64,000 nucleotides of DNA, taken from NCBI RefSeq assembly GCF_965228705.1, contig NZ_OZ245832.1, positions 3,348,001 to 3,412,000 on the forward strand. Direction: 5' to 3'. This document shows, piece after piece, positions 37,883 through 47,079 of this stretch. A program made the translations under genes and the position numbers. Each line of letters opens with the position of its first letter. Positions within the stretch are counted from its first letter, which is position 1. The notes under the pieces are model-generated. The model saw nothing but the letters and a program-made list of their open reading frames with translations, was not told the DNA's origin and did no database searches. Source of the stretch: Croceimicrobium sp965228705. Lineage in GTDB: Bacteria > Bacteroidota > Bacteroidia > Flavobacteriales > Schleiferiaceae.

Positions 37883-38560
37883 TTGATACTGGCACTCGAA
37901 ACTTCCACTAAAAACTGTTCCGTTGCAATTTTAAAAGATCAAGAACTGGTTCAATTGATAGAAGCTCAGTCTGATCAGTACATTCATTCCGAAAAACTCC
38001 ATCTTTTTATAGCTGAAGCCTTGGAAAAGGCAGGCTTAAAGCCGGATCAGTTGGAAGCAATAGCAGTAGGTTCCGGACCTGGTTCTTATACCGGATTACG
38101 CATTGGGGTCGCATCGGCGAAAGCTTTGGCCTATAGCTTATCCATTCCGCTAATTAGTGCCAAAGGGACCGAACTTTTAGTGGCCGGTGCCCTGGAAGCC
38201 TACGATTTTCCCCAGGATGCCCTCTTACACCCAATGATTGATGCCCGAAGAATGGAGGTGTATACTGCTAGCTATAGCCCGGCGGAAAAGCAATGGACAG
38301 AGGTAGAAGCTCGCATTTTGGAAGCAGGGTCTTATGCAGAGGCGGGAAGTCATTACTTTTTTGGCGATGGGGCCCCCAAAGCCCAGAATTTATTAGAGTC
38401 TGATAGACATAGTTTTTTGAATATTCCTTTTCCTTCAGCCCGTCATTTTAGAACCTTAGTTCAAGGGAAAATGAAAGCTCAGGATTTTGAGGATGTCGCC
38501 TATTTCGAGCCCTTCTATTTAAAGGAGTTTGCAGCGCAAAGACCCAAAAGCGTATTTTAG
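37883..38560 (+). CDS. tsaB: tRNA threonylcarbamoyladenosine biosynthesis protein TsaB
   Basis: This 225-residue ASKHA-fold protein begins ILALETSTKNCSVAI and has the GSGPGSYTGLRIGVASAKALAY signature of TsaB, with HPMIDARRMEVYTA later. TsaB is the scaffold partner of TsaD in making t6A in tRNAs that read ANN codons. The start is TTG at 37883, four bases after the adaptor gene. Confidence 0.95.
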   Translation: MILALETSTKNCSVAILKDQELVQLIEAQSDQYIHSEKLHLFIAEALEKAGLKPDQLEAIAVGSGPGSYTGLRIGVASAKALAYSLSIPLISAKGTELLVAGALEAYDFPQDALLHPMIDARRMEVYTASYSPAEKQWTEVEARILEAGSYAEAGSHYFFGDGAPKAQNLLESDRHSFLNIPFPSARHFRTLVQGKMKAQDFEDVAYFEPFYLKEFAAQRPKSVF

Positions 38561-38569
38561 GAACTTCAA

Positions 38570-40372
38570 ATGTTCAGCGATTTAAACTACAATTTGTACG
38601 CTCTGGTACTGATAACTTCCGGAGTATTTGCATTCCTTCTGGCCGCATGGATAATGCGCAAACGCCGGCAGGTTTTCAATTGGTTTAGCATTATGCTGAT
38701 TGCGGCTGCCTGGTGGGCAGTAGCCTATGGTTTCGAGCTGTCTTCAAGCAGCCAAGAGAATATGCTCTTTTGGATTAAAATCGAGTATCTCGGAATAGCC
38801 TGTTTGCCCTCTTTATGGTTGATTTTTTGCTATAGCTTTATTGGGCGAGAAAACCGTCTGAATAATCTAACCTTCTTTAGTCTCTTTGCCTATTCTGCAG
38901 TAACCTATCTTATGATGCTTACGAATGAAGGGCATCATTTGTTTTACGAGTCTACATCGGTAGATAGTAGTGGCCCCTTCCCATTATTAAGCATTGATCC
39001 CGGTCCCTGGTATCATTTACATACTATCGTGTTCTACAGCCTGGTAGTTGCTGGTTATTGGGCTCTCATTGCACATTTACGGCATACCAAGCCAGTGTTT
39101 CGGAGACAGAACCGCCTTTTAATATTAAGCACCTTGGTGCCCCTATCTGTCAATTTTGGATACATTTTCCTCGACTTAAGGCCCTATGGTCATTTGGATT
39201 TAACCCCATTTGCTTTTTTGCTTACCTCCTTTATAATTGCGGTGGGCCTGATGCGCTTTGGTCTTTTCGATGTGACGCCAATGGCGCGTACCCGGGTGAT
39301 TCAAGAATTGTCGGATGGAGTAGCGGTAGTGGATTCTCACGGGCGCCTTATTGATTTTAATGGGGCCTTTGAAGAAATAATGAAACCCCGGGAAGATCTC
39401 TTTGGTAAACGACTTGCGGAATGTTTCCCAGCGGAGGAAATGGATCAAGCATTTCCCGATTTAGGAGAAGAAAATTTACAGGAGCATATTTTACATCTAA
39501 ATGATGGTCGTATCTATGAAGTAAGCTCAACCATACTGTACGAGAAAACAGGATTGTTTAATGGCTCGGCCATTCTGATTAAAGATGTTACACAGCGAAT
39601 AGAAAGCCAGCATAAGCTGGAAGATAAAACCCAGCAACTTATAAAGCTCAATGCGCTAAAAGACCGCTTGTTTTCTATCATTGCTCACGATTTACGCGGG
39701 CCTCTGATCAATTTGCAAGAAACTCTTAATCTGGTGAACTCCGATGTGATTACTCCCGAGGAACGAGATGAAGTACTTAAGATATTGGGGGAAAATGTGG
39801 AACAGAGCGTAAGCTTAATGAAGAATCTGTTAGATTGGGCCCAAAGCCAACAAAAGGGGGAGCGATTGGAGTTAAGTTTGTTCCATGTCGAAAGCCTGGT
39901 GCGGGAAGCTGTAGAACCTCTCCAATCTTTATTAAAGCGCAAGCAGCAAGTATTAGACTTAGATGTTTCTTCAAAATTGGAGGTTTATGCCGATCGTGAA
40001 CGGATAAAGATTGTGCTCCGTAATCTGGTGAACAACTCCATTAAGTTTACTCCGGTGCAGGGCAAGATACGCGTGTGGACGGAACAGAAGAATGATGAAG
40101 TTTGGTTCTATGTTCGCGATAATGGAGTAGGGATGAGTGAAACGCAATTGGAAAAACTGAATAAAGAAATGGAGCTCGAAAGTACCTATGGAACACAAAA
40201 TGAAAAAGGCTCGGGTTTAGGATTGATGCTTTGTCGGGACTTTTTGCGCCAACATGGGAGCAAGTGGGAGGTTGAAAGTGAAATGGGCTTTGGCAGTACT
40301 TTTAGTTTCTCCCTTTCTGCATTACCCAAGGATAGCCATCCGGCAGATAGCGACCTTTATAAATACCAATAG
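38570..40372 (+). CDS. 7TM sensor histidine kinase with PAS domain
   Basis: This 600-residue kinase begins with about seven transmembrane helices (residues 10-225) of the histidine-kinase 7TM type. A PAS domain (about 235-345) follows, then a HisKA domain with the phosphorylated His in SIIAHDLRGP. The HATPase domain has the N box LRNLVNNSIKFTP, G1 VRDNGVGM and G2 GSGLGLMLC. No response regulator is adjacent, so it is an orphan kinase. Its last 16 bases overlap the convergent glycosyltransferase gene. Confidence 0.93.
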   Translation: MFSDLNYNLYALVLITSGVFAFLLAAWIMRKRRQVFNWFSIMLIAAAWWAVAYGFELSSSSQENMLFWIKIEYLGIACLPSLWLIFCYSFIGRENRLNNLTFFSLFAYSAVTYLMMLTNEGHHLFYESTSVDSSGPFPLLSIDPGPWYHLHTIVFYSLVVAGYWALIAHLRHTKPVFRRQNRLLILSTLVPLSVNFGYIFLDLRPYGHLDLTPFAFLLTSFIIAVGLMRFGLFDVTPMARTRVIQELSDGVAVVDSHGRLIDFNGAFEEIMKPREDLFGKRLAECFPAEEMDQAFPDLGEENLQEHILHLNDGRIYEVSSTILYEKTGLFNGSAILIKDVTQRIESQHKLEDKTQQLIKLNALKDRLFSIIAHDLRGPLINLQETLNLVNSDVITPEERDEVLKILGENVEQSVSLMKNLLDWAQSQQKGERLELSLFHVESLVREAVEPLQSLLKRKQQVLDLDVSSKLEVYADRERIKIVLRNLVNNSIKFTPVQGKIRVWTEQKNDEVWFYVRDNGVGMSETQLEKLNKEMELESTYGTQNEKGSGLGLMLCRDFLRQHGSKWEVESEMGFGSTFSFSLSALPKDSHPADSDLYKYQ

Positions 40373-41352
40373 TCGGTACCTTTTTGGAGGTTACGGGAGA
40401 TAAGAAAGTCTTCTAAATCCTTGCGTTCTGCTGGATTGGGATACACGCCAATTAAAAGCTTCAAACCTTTACGTGCTTCAATTTTACGGTAATCTTCAAT
40501 AGGATGCCCTTGAATACCATCCGGAAATTTATGGGGCTCTAAATCCATCCAGCGAAAGCGAATACCCATTTCACGCAGCAGAGCGGCACTTAAACGCGCC
40601 TTTCGGCCAGAGCCCCAAAGAATAAGCTCCTCAAAGGCTTCCCATTCGATAAAACGTTGCAGCTTTAATCGGAAAAAGGCCTTTTGCTGATAATGTTCCG
40701 AATTGCGTGAAGTTCGCTGGGGATGCTCGCGCCACATTAAAGTGGTAGTAGTTAGGCATTGCACTTCGAAATCTTGCTGATAGCAGCGAAAACACCAATC
40801 GTAGTCTTCTGGATATTGCAGCCCTTCGAAGGCCCCAATAGCTAAAAAGTCCGATCGGCGCATGAGCCAATTGGGGGAGGCAATTACGCATTCCCGATAA
40901 ATTTCTTCCCAACTTTCGCCATTGAGATTGGTTTCGTTGATCCAATTTTGATAGCGGCTGTAGCCTTTGGAAATAGGACGGTCTGAAAAGTACTGGACCA
41001 ATCCGGTAACTAAGCTTTTAGGCTTACTGCCATTTAACACCCTAACCATAAGTTGCAAGCGATCCGTAGGTAAGATGTCATCAGCATCAAAGCGGCCTAT
41101 ATAAGTACCGCGCGCTTTTTTAGAAGCTACTTGCAGGGCGGCTAAAATCCCATTGCCCGGATTGAGGAAGAGTCGAATGCGAGGATCCCTTTCGGCGAAA
41201 GCCTCTACTATTTTTCGACTGCCATCACTGGAGTGGTCATCCACAGCGATAAGCTCCCAGTCCTCCAAACTTTGCTGCTGTAGCGAGGCCAGGGCTTCGG
41301 CAATAAAGTCTTCGGCCAAATAAAAGGGCATAAGAAGTGAGACCTCGGGCAT
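40357..41352 (-). CDS. GT2-family glycosyltransferase with C-terminal Rossmann-like domain
   Basis: The N-terminal 210 residues are a GT-A glycosyltransferase of family 2: VSLLMPFYLAEDFI, the nucleotide-sugar motif DDHSSDGS, and the metal-binding FDADD. A C-terminal region (about 240-331) begins ELILWGSGRKARLSAALL, a glycine-rich Rossmann-like motif, and ends in YWYL. The acceptor is unknown. No polysaccharide genes surround it. It converges on the histidine kinase with a 16-base overlap. Confidence 0.85.
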   Translation of the reverse strand: MPEVSLLMPFYLAEDFIAEALASLQQQSLEDWELIAVDDHSSDGSRKIVEAFAERDPRIRLFLNPGNGILAALQVASKKARGTYIGRFDADDILPTDRLQLMVRVLNGSKPKSLVTGLVQYFSDRPISKGYSRYQNWINETNLNGESWEEIYRECVIASPNWLMRRSDFLAIGAFEGLQYPEDYDWCFRCYQQDFEVQCLTTTTLMWREHPQRTSRNSEHYQQKAFFRLKLQRFIEWEAFEELILWGSGRKARLSAALLREMGIRFRWMDLEPHKFPDGIQGHPIEDYRKIEARKGLKLLIGVYPNPAERKDLEDFLISRNLQKGTDYWYL

Positions 41353-41399
41353 AGGGTGAAGTTAGCTAAAAGCACCTTAGTCTCGATTTTTAAAAGAGC

Positions 41400-42098
41400 T
41401 TAGATTATGGAGCCCACCCATCTTTGTACTATACAATCACCTTTAATCTCCCACACTATGTGATACCCCCCAGCTCCATCGGAGCCCATCATAAGGATGA
41501 AAAAGCTGTCACCCCATTTCTTTTCTTGAACAGTAAAGCTCGACTTGGTACTGATCCAATCCGGATCGAATTTTAGATTAAAGAGACCTTCAAAGAGCAT
41601 AGGTGATTGCGGAATACTGTCTCCATTCACAATGAGTTCCATGGCACTGCAGCGTGTCGCCGCACTCATCCCTGTTTCTACTCCGTAATAAGGAATTCCA
41701 TTTACCCGATCGGGGTACTCAGAATTGCCACTAAAAAAGAAGTCGGTACTATCCGCTTTTTCCGCTTTAAAACGGAGTTCTGGAGCATCTTTGGCATCCG
41801 GTAGATTCTCAATATTTAGGAGGCGGCTTTGATGAATATATCCGCCATATGTGGCTTGGCCAAAGGAAATACTAAATGGGTTGGGATTGAAATAGACTAA
41901 AACCCAAGTAGAATCTAAAGACCAATATTCGATCTCTACAAAGAGAATTCGGCCACTGGGTACCCGGCAAATAATCGAGCTTTGGGCATCGGGTTCTGAA
42001 CGCAAATTGCTGTATCCATCCGGGTCTTGAACAATCGCAAACTGGGCTATACATGGCTCGATAAGGAGACACAAGGAGAGGATTAATATATTTCGCAT
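41400..42098 (-). CDS. Exported SH3-like domain protein
   Basis: This 232-residue protein has a signal peptide ending near EPCIAQ and a bacterial SH3-like domain (YSNLRSEPDAQSSIICRVPSG, about residues 28-95) of the kind that binds peptidoglycan or peptides. The remaining 130 residues include a FNLKFDPDW and a GSDGAGGYHIVWEIKG segment that I do not recognise. It is divergent from the aspartic protease gene at 42155. Confidence 0.65.
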   Translation of the reverse strand: MRNILILSLCLLIEPCIAQFAIVQDPDGYSNLRSEPDAQSSIICRVPSGRILFVEIEYWSLDSTWVLVYFNPNPFSISFGQATYGGYIHQSRLLNIENLPDAKDAPELRFKAEKADSTDFFFSGNSEYPDRVNGIPYYGVETGMSAATRCSAMELIVNGDSIPQSPMLFEGLFNLKFDPDWISTKSSFTVQEKKWGDSFFILMMGSDGAGGYHIVWEIKGDCIVQRWVGSII

Positions 42099-42112
42099 GC
42101 CTAAAATTACGG

Positions 42113-42136
42113 CAATTCAAAAACTGATTTGAATTG
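42113..42136. repeat. 9-bp perfect inverted repeat between divergent genes
   Basis: CAATTCAAA (42113-42121) and TTTGAATTG (42128-42136) form a perfect 9-bp inverted repeat with a 6-base spacer. It lies between the starts of the SH3-like gene (42098, minus) and the aspartic protease gene (42155, plus). It could be an operator for a dimeric regulator; no T-run suitable for a terminator of a gene is nearby. Confidence 0.55.
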
Positions 42137-42154
42137 TTTTCCGACCTTATGCGC

Positions 42155-43333
42155 ATGAATCGTCTACTTCAAATTTTCTTCGCTATTGGATTGCTCTTAA
42201 GCTTAAGTACCTGTCGTTCTTCGGCCGCACTCTTTGCCCGCGGGAAGGTGGGAAAGCCAGAGCATTCTGTCTCGCCAATTAACTTGCCAATAGAAGTAAA
42301 GCAAAACCTGCTTTATGTACAGGTGGAAATTGAGGGCGAACTGTACAATTTTCTTTTTGATTCAGGTGCCCCTATGGTTATTTCCCAGGAATTGGCAGAA
42401 AAGTATCAAGCCAAGGTATTACGTAAAGCAACAATTCGAGATTCTCAAGGAGAACAACAAAGACAGGATTATGTGCGTATGCCTGATTTTAAATTGGGGG
42501 ATCGCACTTTTAGTGATTTCGTTGCAATAGCAGCCGATCTCAAAGCTTCACCATTATTAAGCTGTTTAAAACTGGATGGGATTATTGGAGCCAATGCCAT
42601 GCAATTTCAATACTGGGATTTTTCCCTTGAGGATAATTTGCTTCGCATGAGCGATACCAAGGAGCATTGGCCTCAAGGCAAAAAGTATGTATTGCCTTTT
42701 TCCATTAAAAGCAGTCGTACACCTATGGTTACTTTGACTATTAATGGAAGCCAGATTAAGGGAATTACCTTTGATACTGGATCGAATGGAACTTTAACCT
42801 TACCCCAATCCCTGACTTCATCTTTTAAGCCCGAAGCTGCCAAATTTAAATCCTACGGTTTTTTAAGTGGTGGATTATTTGGCAGTGCACTCGATACGGC
42901 CTATGAATTTGAAATGAAATTTGAGTTCCCGGATACCATTATACCAATACTTGTAGATCAAGAACAAAGCAAGCAAGCCAAGCTTTTGGGGATGAATTTC
43001 TTACGCCAGTTTCACGTATTTATGGATTATCAGGAAGGGGAGATATTGCTCATGCCACGTAAGTTTGAGCCCGAACAAGGCACCTATCCTTTAACGCCTT
43101 ATTACCGAGATGAGCAAGTGATTATTGGGAGTTTAAACAGCTTGCTTCCTCCCGAGCATCAGTCCTTGGCCATTGGGGATACCATAATTGCGGTAGAGGA
43201 CTTCCAGTTGCCTGAGCAAGTAAGTGTCGATGATTTTTGCCGGGTGGTTCAAAGCTTTCAAGATGAAGAGGAAGCCTTGAATATCCAGGTCAAAGGGAAA
43301 GGCCGTATTCGCGTGGCAAGAACCGCAAAGTAG
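42155..43333 (+). CDS. Retropepsin-like aspartic protease lipoprotein with PDZ domain
   Basis: The frame opens with TTG at 42134 inside the inverted repeat, but ATG 42155 gives a clean lipoprotein signal (MNRLLQIFFAIGLLLSLSTC). The 392-residue protein has two aspartic protease halves, with active-site motifs FDSGAP (about residue 66) and FDTGSN (about 206). A PDZ-like C-terminal segment begins near LAIGDTIIAVEDF. Duplicated FDSG/FDTG motifs in one chain suggest a pepsin-like monomer. The substrate is unknown. The stop is one base before the convergent DUF255 stop. Confidence 0.82.
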   Translation: MNRLLQIFFAIGLLLSLSTCRSSAALFARGKVGKPEHSVSPINLPIEVKQNLLYVQVEIEGELYNFLFDSGAPMVISQELAEKYQAKVLRKATIRDSQGEQQRQDYVRMPDFKLGDRTFSDFVAIAADLKASPLLSCLKLDGIIGANAMQFQYWDFSLEDNLLRMSDTKEHWPQGKKYVLPFSIKSSRTPMVTLTINGSQIKGITFDTGSNGTLTLPQSLTSSFKPEAAKFKSYGFLSGGLFGSALDTAYEFEMKFEFPDTIIPILVDQEQSKQAKLLGMNFLRQFHVFMDYQEGEILLMPRKFEPEQGTYPLTPYYRDEQVIIGSLNSLLPPEHQSLAIGDTIIAVEDFQLPEQVSVDDFCRVVQSFQDEEEALNIQVKGKGRIRVARTAK

Positions 43334-43334
43334 T

Positions 43335-45353
43335 TTATTGAAAATCTTCCTTAAAAGATTTTAGCTCCCTATAGGGTATTTGACAGGCGCCTTTTTGACA
43401 AGGGAAAATTCGATTGGATTCCTGAGTCCATCGAGCCTTAAAAACAGGGATCTCGGAAGGGATTTCGGATCGAAATAGGAAATGCAAGGGATGATAGTCC
43501 TTTTCCAATTCCCTTTGCCAAGTCTCGGTATCAGCACCTAATAGGGCAATTTCATAAAAAGCAGGATCTTGATAGAGGGCCAATCGAGACCAGTTTGCAT
43601 AGGATTCACCGTATTCCAAAAACTGGCTTTTCAGATGCCCTAAATTCTGCTGGGCTTGTTCGGACCAAAGACTTTTTCCGAAAATCAGCCCCAATTTAAA
43701 TAAGTTATGGGCCATGGTTGAATTAGCGGAAGGCATCACATTATCCTGTGTTTCCATGCCCGGGCTAATGAGCTTTTCTCCACTCTTGGGACGCGTATAA
43801 AATAAGCCACTGTTCCGGTCTTCAAAGTCTTCACTTACTTTTTCAGTCCAGGCTTTCGCCTGATGAAGGTATTCCTCCTTAGCACTAATTTGCCATAAAT
43901 GGATAAAGGCTTCAATGCTAAAGGCATAATCTTCCAATAAGCCTTCAATATGAGCTTCACCTTCTTGCCAGGCATGCAATAGCTGATGGGCTTCACGGCT
44001 TTGATGGTCTAAAATCCACTGGGCCGTTTCTTCGGCAATTTTAAGAAATGACTTCTGTCCTGTAGCGCGATAGCTTTCGCAAGCCGCGGTAATCATCAAA
44101 GCATTCCAACTACAAAGAGCTTTATTGTCCAGGCCAGGCTTAATGCGCTGCTCTCTTTCTTTAAGTAAGATGTTTTGCCAGGTCTTAACCTTGACTTTTA
44201 AATCAGCTATTTCGATTACAAAGCGTTTCGCCAAAGCTTCCGCTGATTCTCTACGCAGAAGGATGTATTGACCATTTTCCCAATAGCCATTTTCGTTAAT
44301 GGAATAATAAGCTGCAAAAAGGGCCCAGTCTGCGGTGGGGATAAGGTTTTGTAATTCTTCTGCTGTCCAGATATAGTACTTTCCTTCTTCACCTTCACTG
44401 TCGGCATCCAAGGCAGAATACCAGGCCCCGGATTCATCTCGCATCTCGCGAAGCAGAAATTCCCAGCTCTGCTCGAGTAGCTCCAGGTAAAGCTCTTTTT
44501 TAAAATAGCGATAGGCCTTACTATAGAGGGAAATCAATTGGGCATTATCGTACAGCATTTTTTCAAAATGCGGAACCTTCCAAAGGGCATCCACCGAATA
44601 GCGGGCGAAACCCCCACCGATTTGATCGTAAATCCCACCCATGGCCATTTTATCCAAACTAAACTCAACCTGCTTAAGGGCGGTTTCATTTTGACGGCTT
44701 ATGCCATAATCCAGTAAATAGGACCAATTTACAGGCATGGGGAATTTTGGGGCTCTTTTAGTTCCACCCTCCTCGAGGTCAAAGCTGCGTTGCCAGATTT
44801 TAAACTGACTGTCCAGATCTTCAGGTGCAATTTCAAAAGGTCGACGTTCCAGGCTTAGGAGCATACTTTGTTGAATCCCCTCAGTTAGCTGTTCACCGTA
44901 ATTGATTACCTGCTGACGATCTTCACGATACATTTCGGCGAGCTGGCTTAATACTTTCAGCCATTGATCTTTGGGAACATAGGTGCCACCCCAAATCGGT
45001 TTTCCATCGGGTAGGCAAACCAGGTTTAAAGGCCAACCACCTTGCCCTTTCATTAATTGAAGGGCACGCATATAAATTTCGTCAATGTCAGGTCTCTCCT
45101 CACGGTCCACTTTTATGGAGATAAAATCCTGATTCATCACTGCGGCTGCATCCTCTAGCTCAAAAACTTCTCGCTCCATCACATGGCACCAATGGCAAGC
45201 GCTGTAGCCGATACTTAAAATTATAAGTCGGTCTGTTTCAATCGCTTTTTCAATAATTTCGGCTGACCATTCCTGCCAATGTACCGGATTGCTGGCATGC
45301 TGTTTCAGATAGGGGCTTTTAGCGGATTGAAGGGCATTTTGATCCAGAAACAT
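43335..45353 (-). CDS. DUF255 thioredoxin-domain protein (YyaL/SPATA20 family)
   Basis: This 672-residue protein has the N-terminal DUF255 thioredoxin-like domain, with SPYLKQHASNPVHW, the redox motif SACHWCHVME, and WPLNLVCLPDGKP. A long (alpha/alpha)6-barrel, glycosidase-like region follows, with YDNAQLISLYSKAY and DNKALCSWNALM. The ATG at 45353 is preferred over the TTG at 45374 because family members begin shortly before the SPYL motif. The enzymatic role of this widespread family is unsettled. Confidence 0.92.
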   Translation of the reverse strand: MFLDQNALQSAKSPYLKQHASNPVHWQEWSAEIIEKAIETDRLIILSIGYSACHWCHVMEREVFELEDAAAVMNQDFISIKVDREERPDIDEIYMRALQLMKGQGGWPLNLVCLPDGKPIWGGTYVPKDQWLKVLSQLAEMYREDRQQVINYGEQLTEGIQQSMLLSLERRPFEIAPEDLDSQFKIWQRSFDLEEGGTKRAPKFPMPVNWSYLLDYGISRQNETALKQVEFSLDKMAMGGIYDQIGGGFARYSVDALWKVPHFEKMLYDNAQLISLYSKAYRYFKKELYLELLEQSWEFLLREMRDESGAWYSALDADSEGEEGKYYIWTAEELQNLIPTADWALFAAYYSINENGYWENGQYILLRRESAEALAKRFVIEIADLKVKVKTWQNILLKEREQRIKPGLDNKALCSWNALMITAACESYRATGQKSFLKIAEETAQWILDHQSREAHQLLHAWQEGEAHIEGLLEDYAFSIEAFIHLWQISAKEEYLHQAKAWTEKVSEDFEDRNSGLFYTRPKSGEKLISPGMETQDNVMPSANSTMAHNLFKLGLIFGKSLWSEQAQQNLGHLKSQFLEYGESYANWSRLALYQDPAFYEIALLGADTETWQRELEKDYHPLHFLFRSEIPSEIPVFKARWTQESNRIFPCQKGACQIPYRELKSFKEDFQ

Positions 45354-45428
45354 TGCGATGAAATTTGAGAGCAAGGTAAGCTCAAAAGCTTGGATGGTAT
45401 TTATTATCGAAGCTTTTGCTCTCTTAAC

Positions 45429-45457
45429 TTGGAGATAACATTAGAATTCAAAATTTG
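45429..45457 (+). promoter_or_regulatory. Possible promoter for the phosphate transporter
   Basis: TTG at 45429-45431 and AAAATTTG at 45450-45457 have 18-base spacing. The -7 element has one mismatch to TAnnTTTG. The PiT start is at 45488. Confidence 0.35.
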
Positions 45458-45487
45458 CAAACAATCTAAGATGCACGGCATATCCTT

Positions 45488-47026
45488 ATGGACATATACT
45501 TAATTCTTGTCATTGCCCTTCTCATTCTGGCCATTGGAGATCTGGTAGTAGGGGTTAGTAACGATGCTGTGAACTTCTTGACTTCAGCGATTGGCTCTCG
45601 CGTAGCCACGCAAAGAACGATCCTAATCATCGCCGCAGCAGGCGTTTTTGCCGGAGCCGCCTTTTCGAGTGGTATGATGGAAGTTGCCCGTAAGGGAATT
45701 TTCAATCCTAGCTTTTTCAGTTTTGCTGATGTGATGATCATCTTCATGGCGGTGATGATTACCGACATTATCTTATTGGATGCCTTTAACAGTTTTGGTA
45801 TGCCCACCAGTACCACTGTTTCCATTGTTTTTGAATTATTGGGGGCCAGTGTAATGGTGGGGTGGTTAATGCTACGTCGCGGTGAGCATCCCGAATTAGA
45901 ATTACTGGACTTGATTAATACCAGTAAAGCGGGGCAGATTATTGCCGGGATATTTATATCCATTGGGGTCGCCTTCAGCGTGGGGGCTTTATCGCAATGG
46001 GTTTCCCGCTTGTGGTTTACCTTCAATATTCGTCGGGGCGTAAAGAAATACGGAGCACTCTTTGCCGGGATATGCATGACCATTATTATTTATTTCCTGG
46101 TAATTAAAGGAATTAAAGGAGCTCAGTTTGGAGGAGATATCAGCGCCTTTTTCATGCAGAATGCACTGCTAATTGTGGTGGGGTCTTTCCTCTTCAGCAC
46201 TATTGTATTATTTGCCTTGCAACGCCTATTTGAGGTAAACCCACTTAAAATTGTAGTATTGGCCGGAACCTTTGCCTTGGCGATGGCCTTTGCTGGTAAC
46301 GATTTGGTGAACTTTATCGGGGTACCCATTACCGGCTATCAGTCCTATAATATGTGGCAAGACTCTGGCCTGGCAGCAGAAGCTTTTAGCATGAGTTCAT
46401 TAGCAGAAGCGGTACGGACTCCTAAAGAATTACTTTTTATCGCCGGCTTAATTATGGTAGTTACCCTCTGGTTTTCAGCGAAAGCAAGAAAGGTTACTGA
46501 TACTTCGGTGAAATTGGGTTCGCAAGGAGCCGTAGACGAGCGTTTTAAGCCCAATTTGATTTCCAGTGGTATTATTTCAGTGGCTACCGGATTTTCCAAC
46601 TTCTTTACTACCGTGGTTCCAAACCGTACCCTCGAAAGAATAGATGCTCGCTTTAAGTTTGAGGAAGTGACGGAGAAGGATCGTCCGGCCTTTGACTTAC
46701 TTCGAGCGGCCGTAAATCTGGTTATTGCCAGTATCTTAATTGCCTTTGCATCCAGCTTAAAGCTGCCTCTTTCTACTACTTATGTATCCTTTATGGTAGC
46801 CATGGGAGCCAGTTTGGCGGATCGTGCCTGGGGTGCGGGCAGTGCTCCTTATCGGGTGGCTGGAGTAGTGAATGTAATTGGAGGTTGGTTCCTCACCGCT
46901 ATTGTTGCTTTTGCAGCTTCAGCCTTAATCGCTCTCTTAATTAATATGGGAGGAAATTGGGTGGCCGTGGGATTATTTGTAGTGGCTCTGGCCGCCTTAT
47001 TGCACAGCAACCGTCGTAAGAAATAA
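45488..47026 (+). CDS. PiT-family inorganic phosphate transporter
   Basis: This 512-residue membrane protein carries the duplicated PiT signature GVSNDAVNF near the N-terminus and GNDLVNFIGVPITGYQSY in the second half. About eleven helices are visible. PiT proteins take up phosphate (often as a metal-phosphate) by cation symport. A soluble loop with an FKFEEVTEKDRPAFDLLRA segment precedes the last helices. No phoU-like gene is adjacent. The gene ends at a bidirectional terminator shared with the M20 peptidase. Confidence 0.93.
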   Translation: MDIYLILVIALLILAIGDLVVGVSNDAVNFLTSAIGSRVATQRTILIIAAAGVFAGAAFSSGMMEVARKGIFNPSFFSFADVMIIFMAVMITDIILLDAFNSFGMPTSTTVSIVFELLGASVMVGWLMLRRGEHPELELLDLINTSKAGQIIAGIFISIGVAFSVGALSQWVSRLWFTFNIRRGVKKYGALFAGICMTIIIYFLVIKGIKGAQFGGDISAFFMQNALLIVVGSFLFSTIVLFALQRLFEVNPLKIVVLAGTFALAMAFAGNDLVNFIGVPITGYQSYNMWQDSGLAAEAFSMSSLAEAVRTPKELLFIAGLIMVVTLWFSAKARKVTDTSVKLGSQGAVDERFKPNLISSGIISVATGFSNFFTTVVPNRTLERIDARFKFEEVTEKDRPAFDLLRAAVNLVIASILIAFASSLKLPLSTTYVSFMVAMGASLADRAWGAGSAPYRVAGVVNVIGGWFLTAIVAFAASALIALLINMGGNWVAVGLFVVALAALLHSNRRKK

Positions 47027-47027
47027 A

Positions 47028-47058
47028 AAACCGCCAAGTCCTTTCGGACCGGCGGTTT
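47028..47058. terminator. Bidirectional terminator between PiT and M20 peptidase
   Basis: AAACCGCC (47028-47035) pairs with GGCGGTTT (47051-47058), with an inner GTCC/GGAC stem. A and T tracts flank it, so it can end both the plus-strand PiT gene and the minus-strand peptidase. Confidence 0.88.
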
Positions 47059-47079
47059 CTATAGATTTTCAAATTGCTT

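Noticed and set aside
45466..46083. 205-residue open frame antisense to the phosphate transporter
   Set aside because: It is an antisense shadow of the strongly conserved PiT coding sequence, with no signal or recognisable motif.
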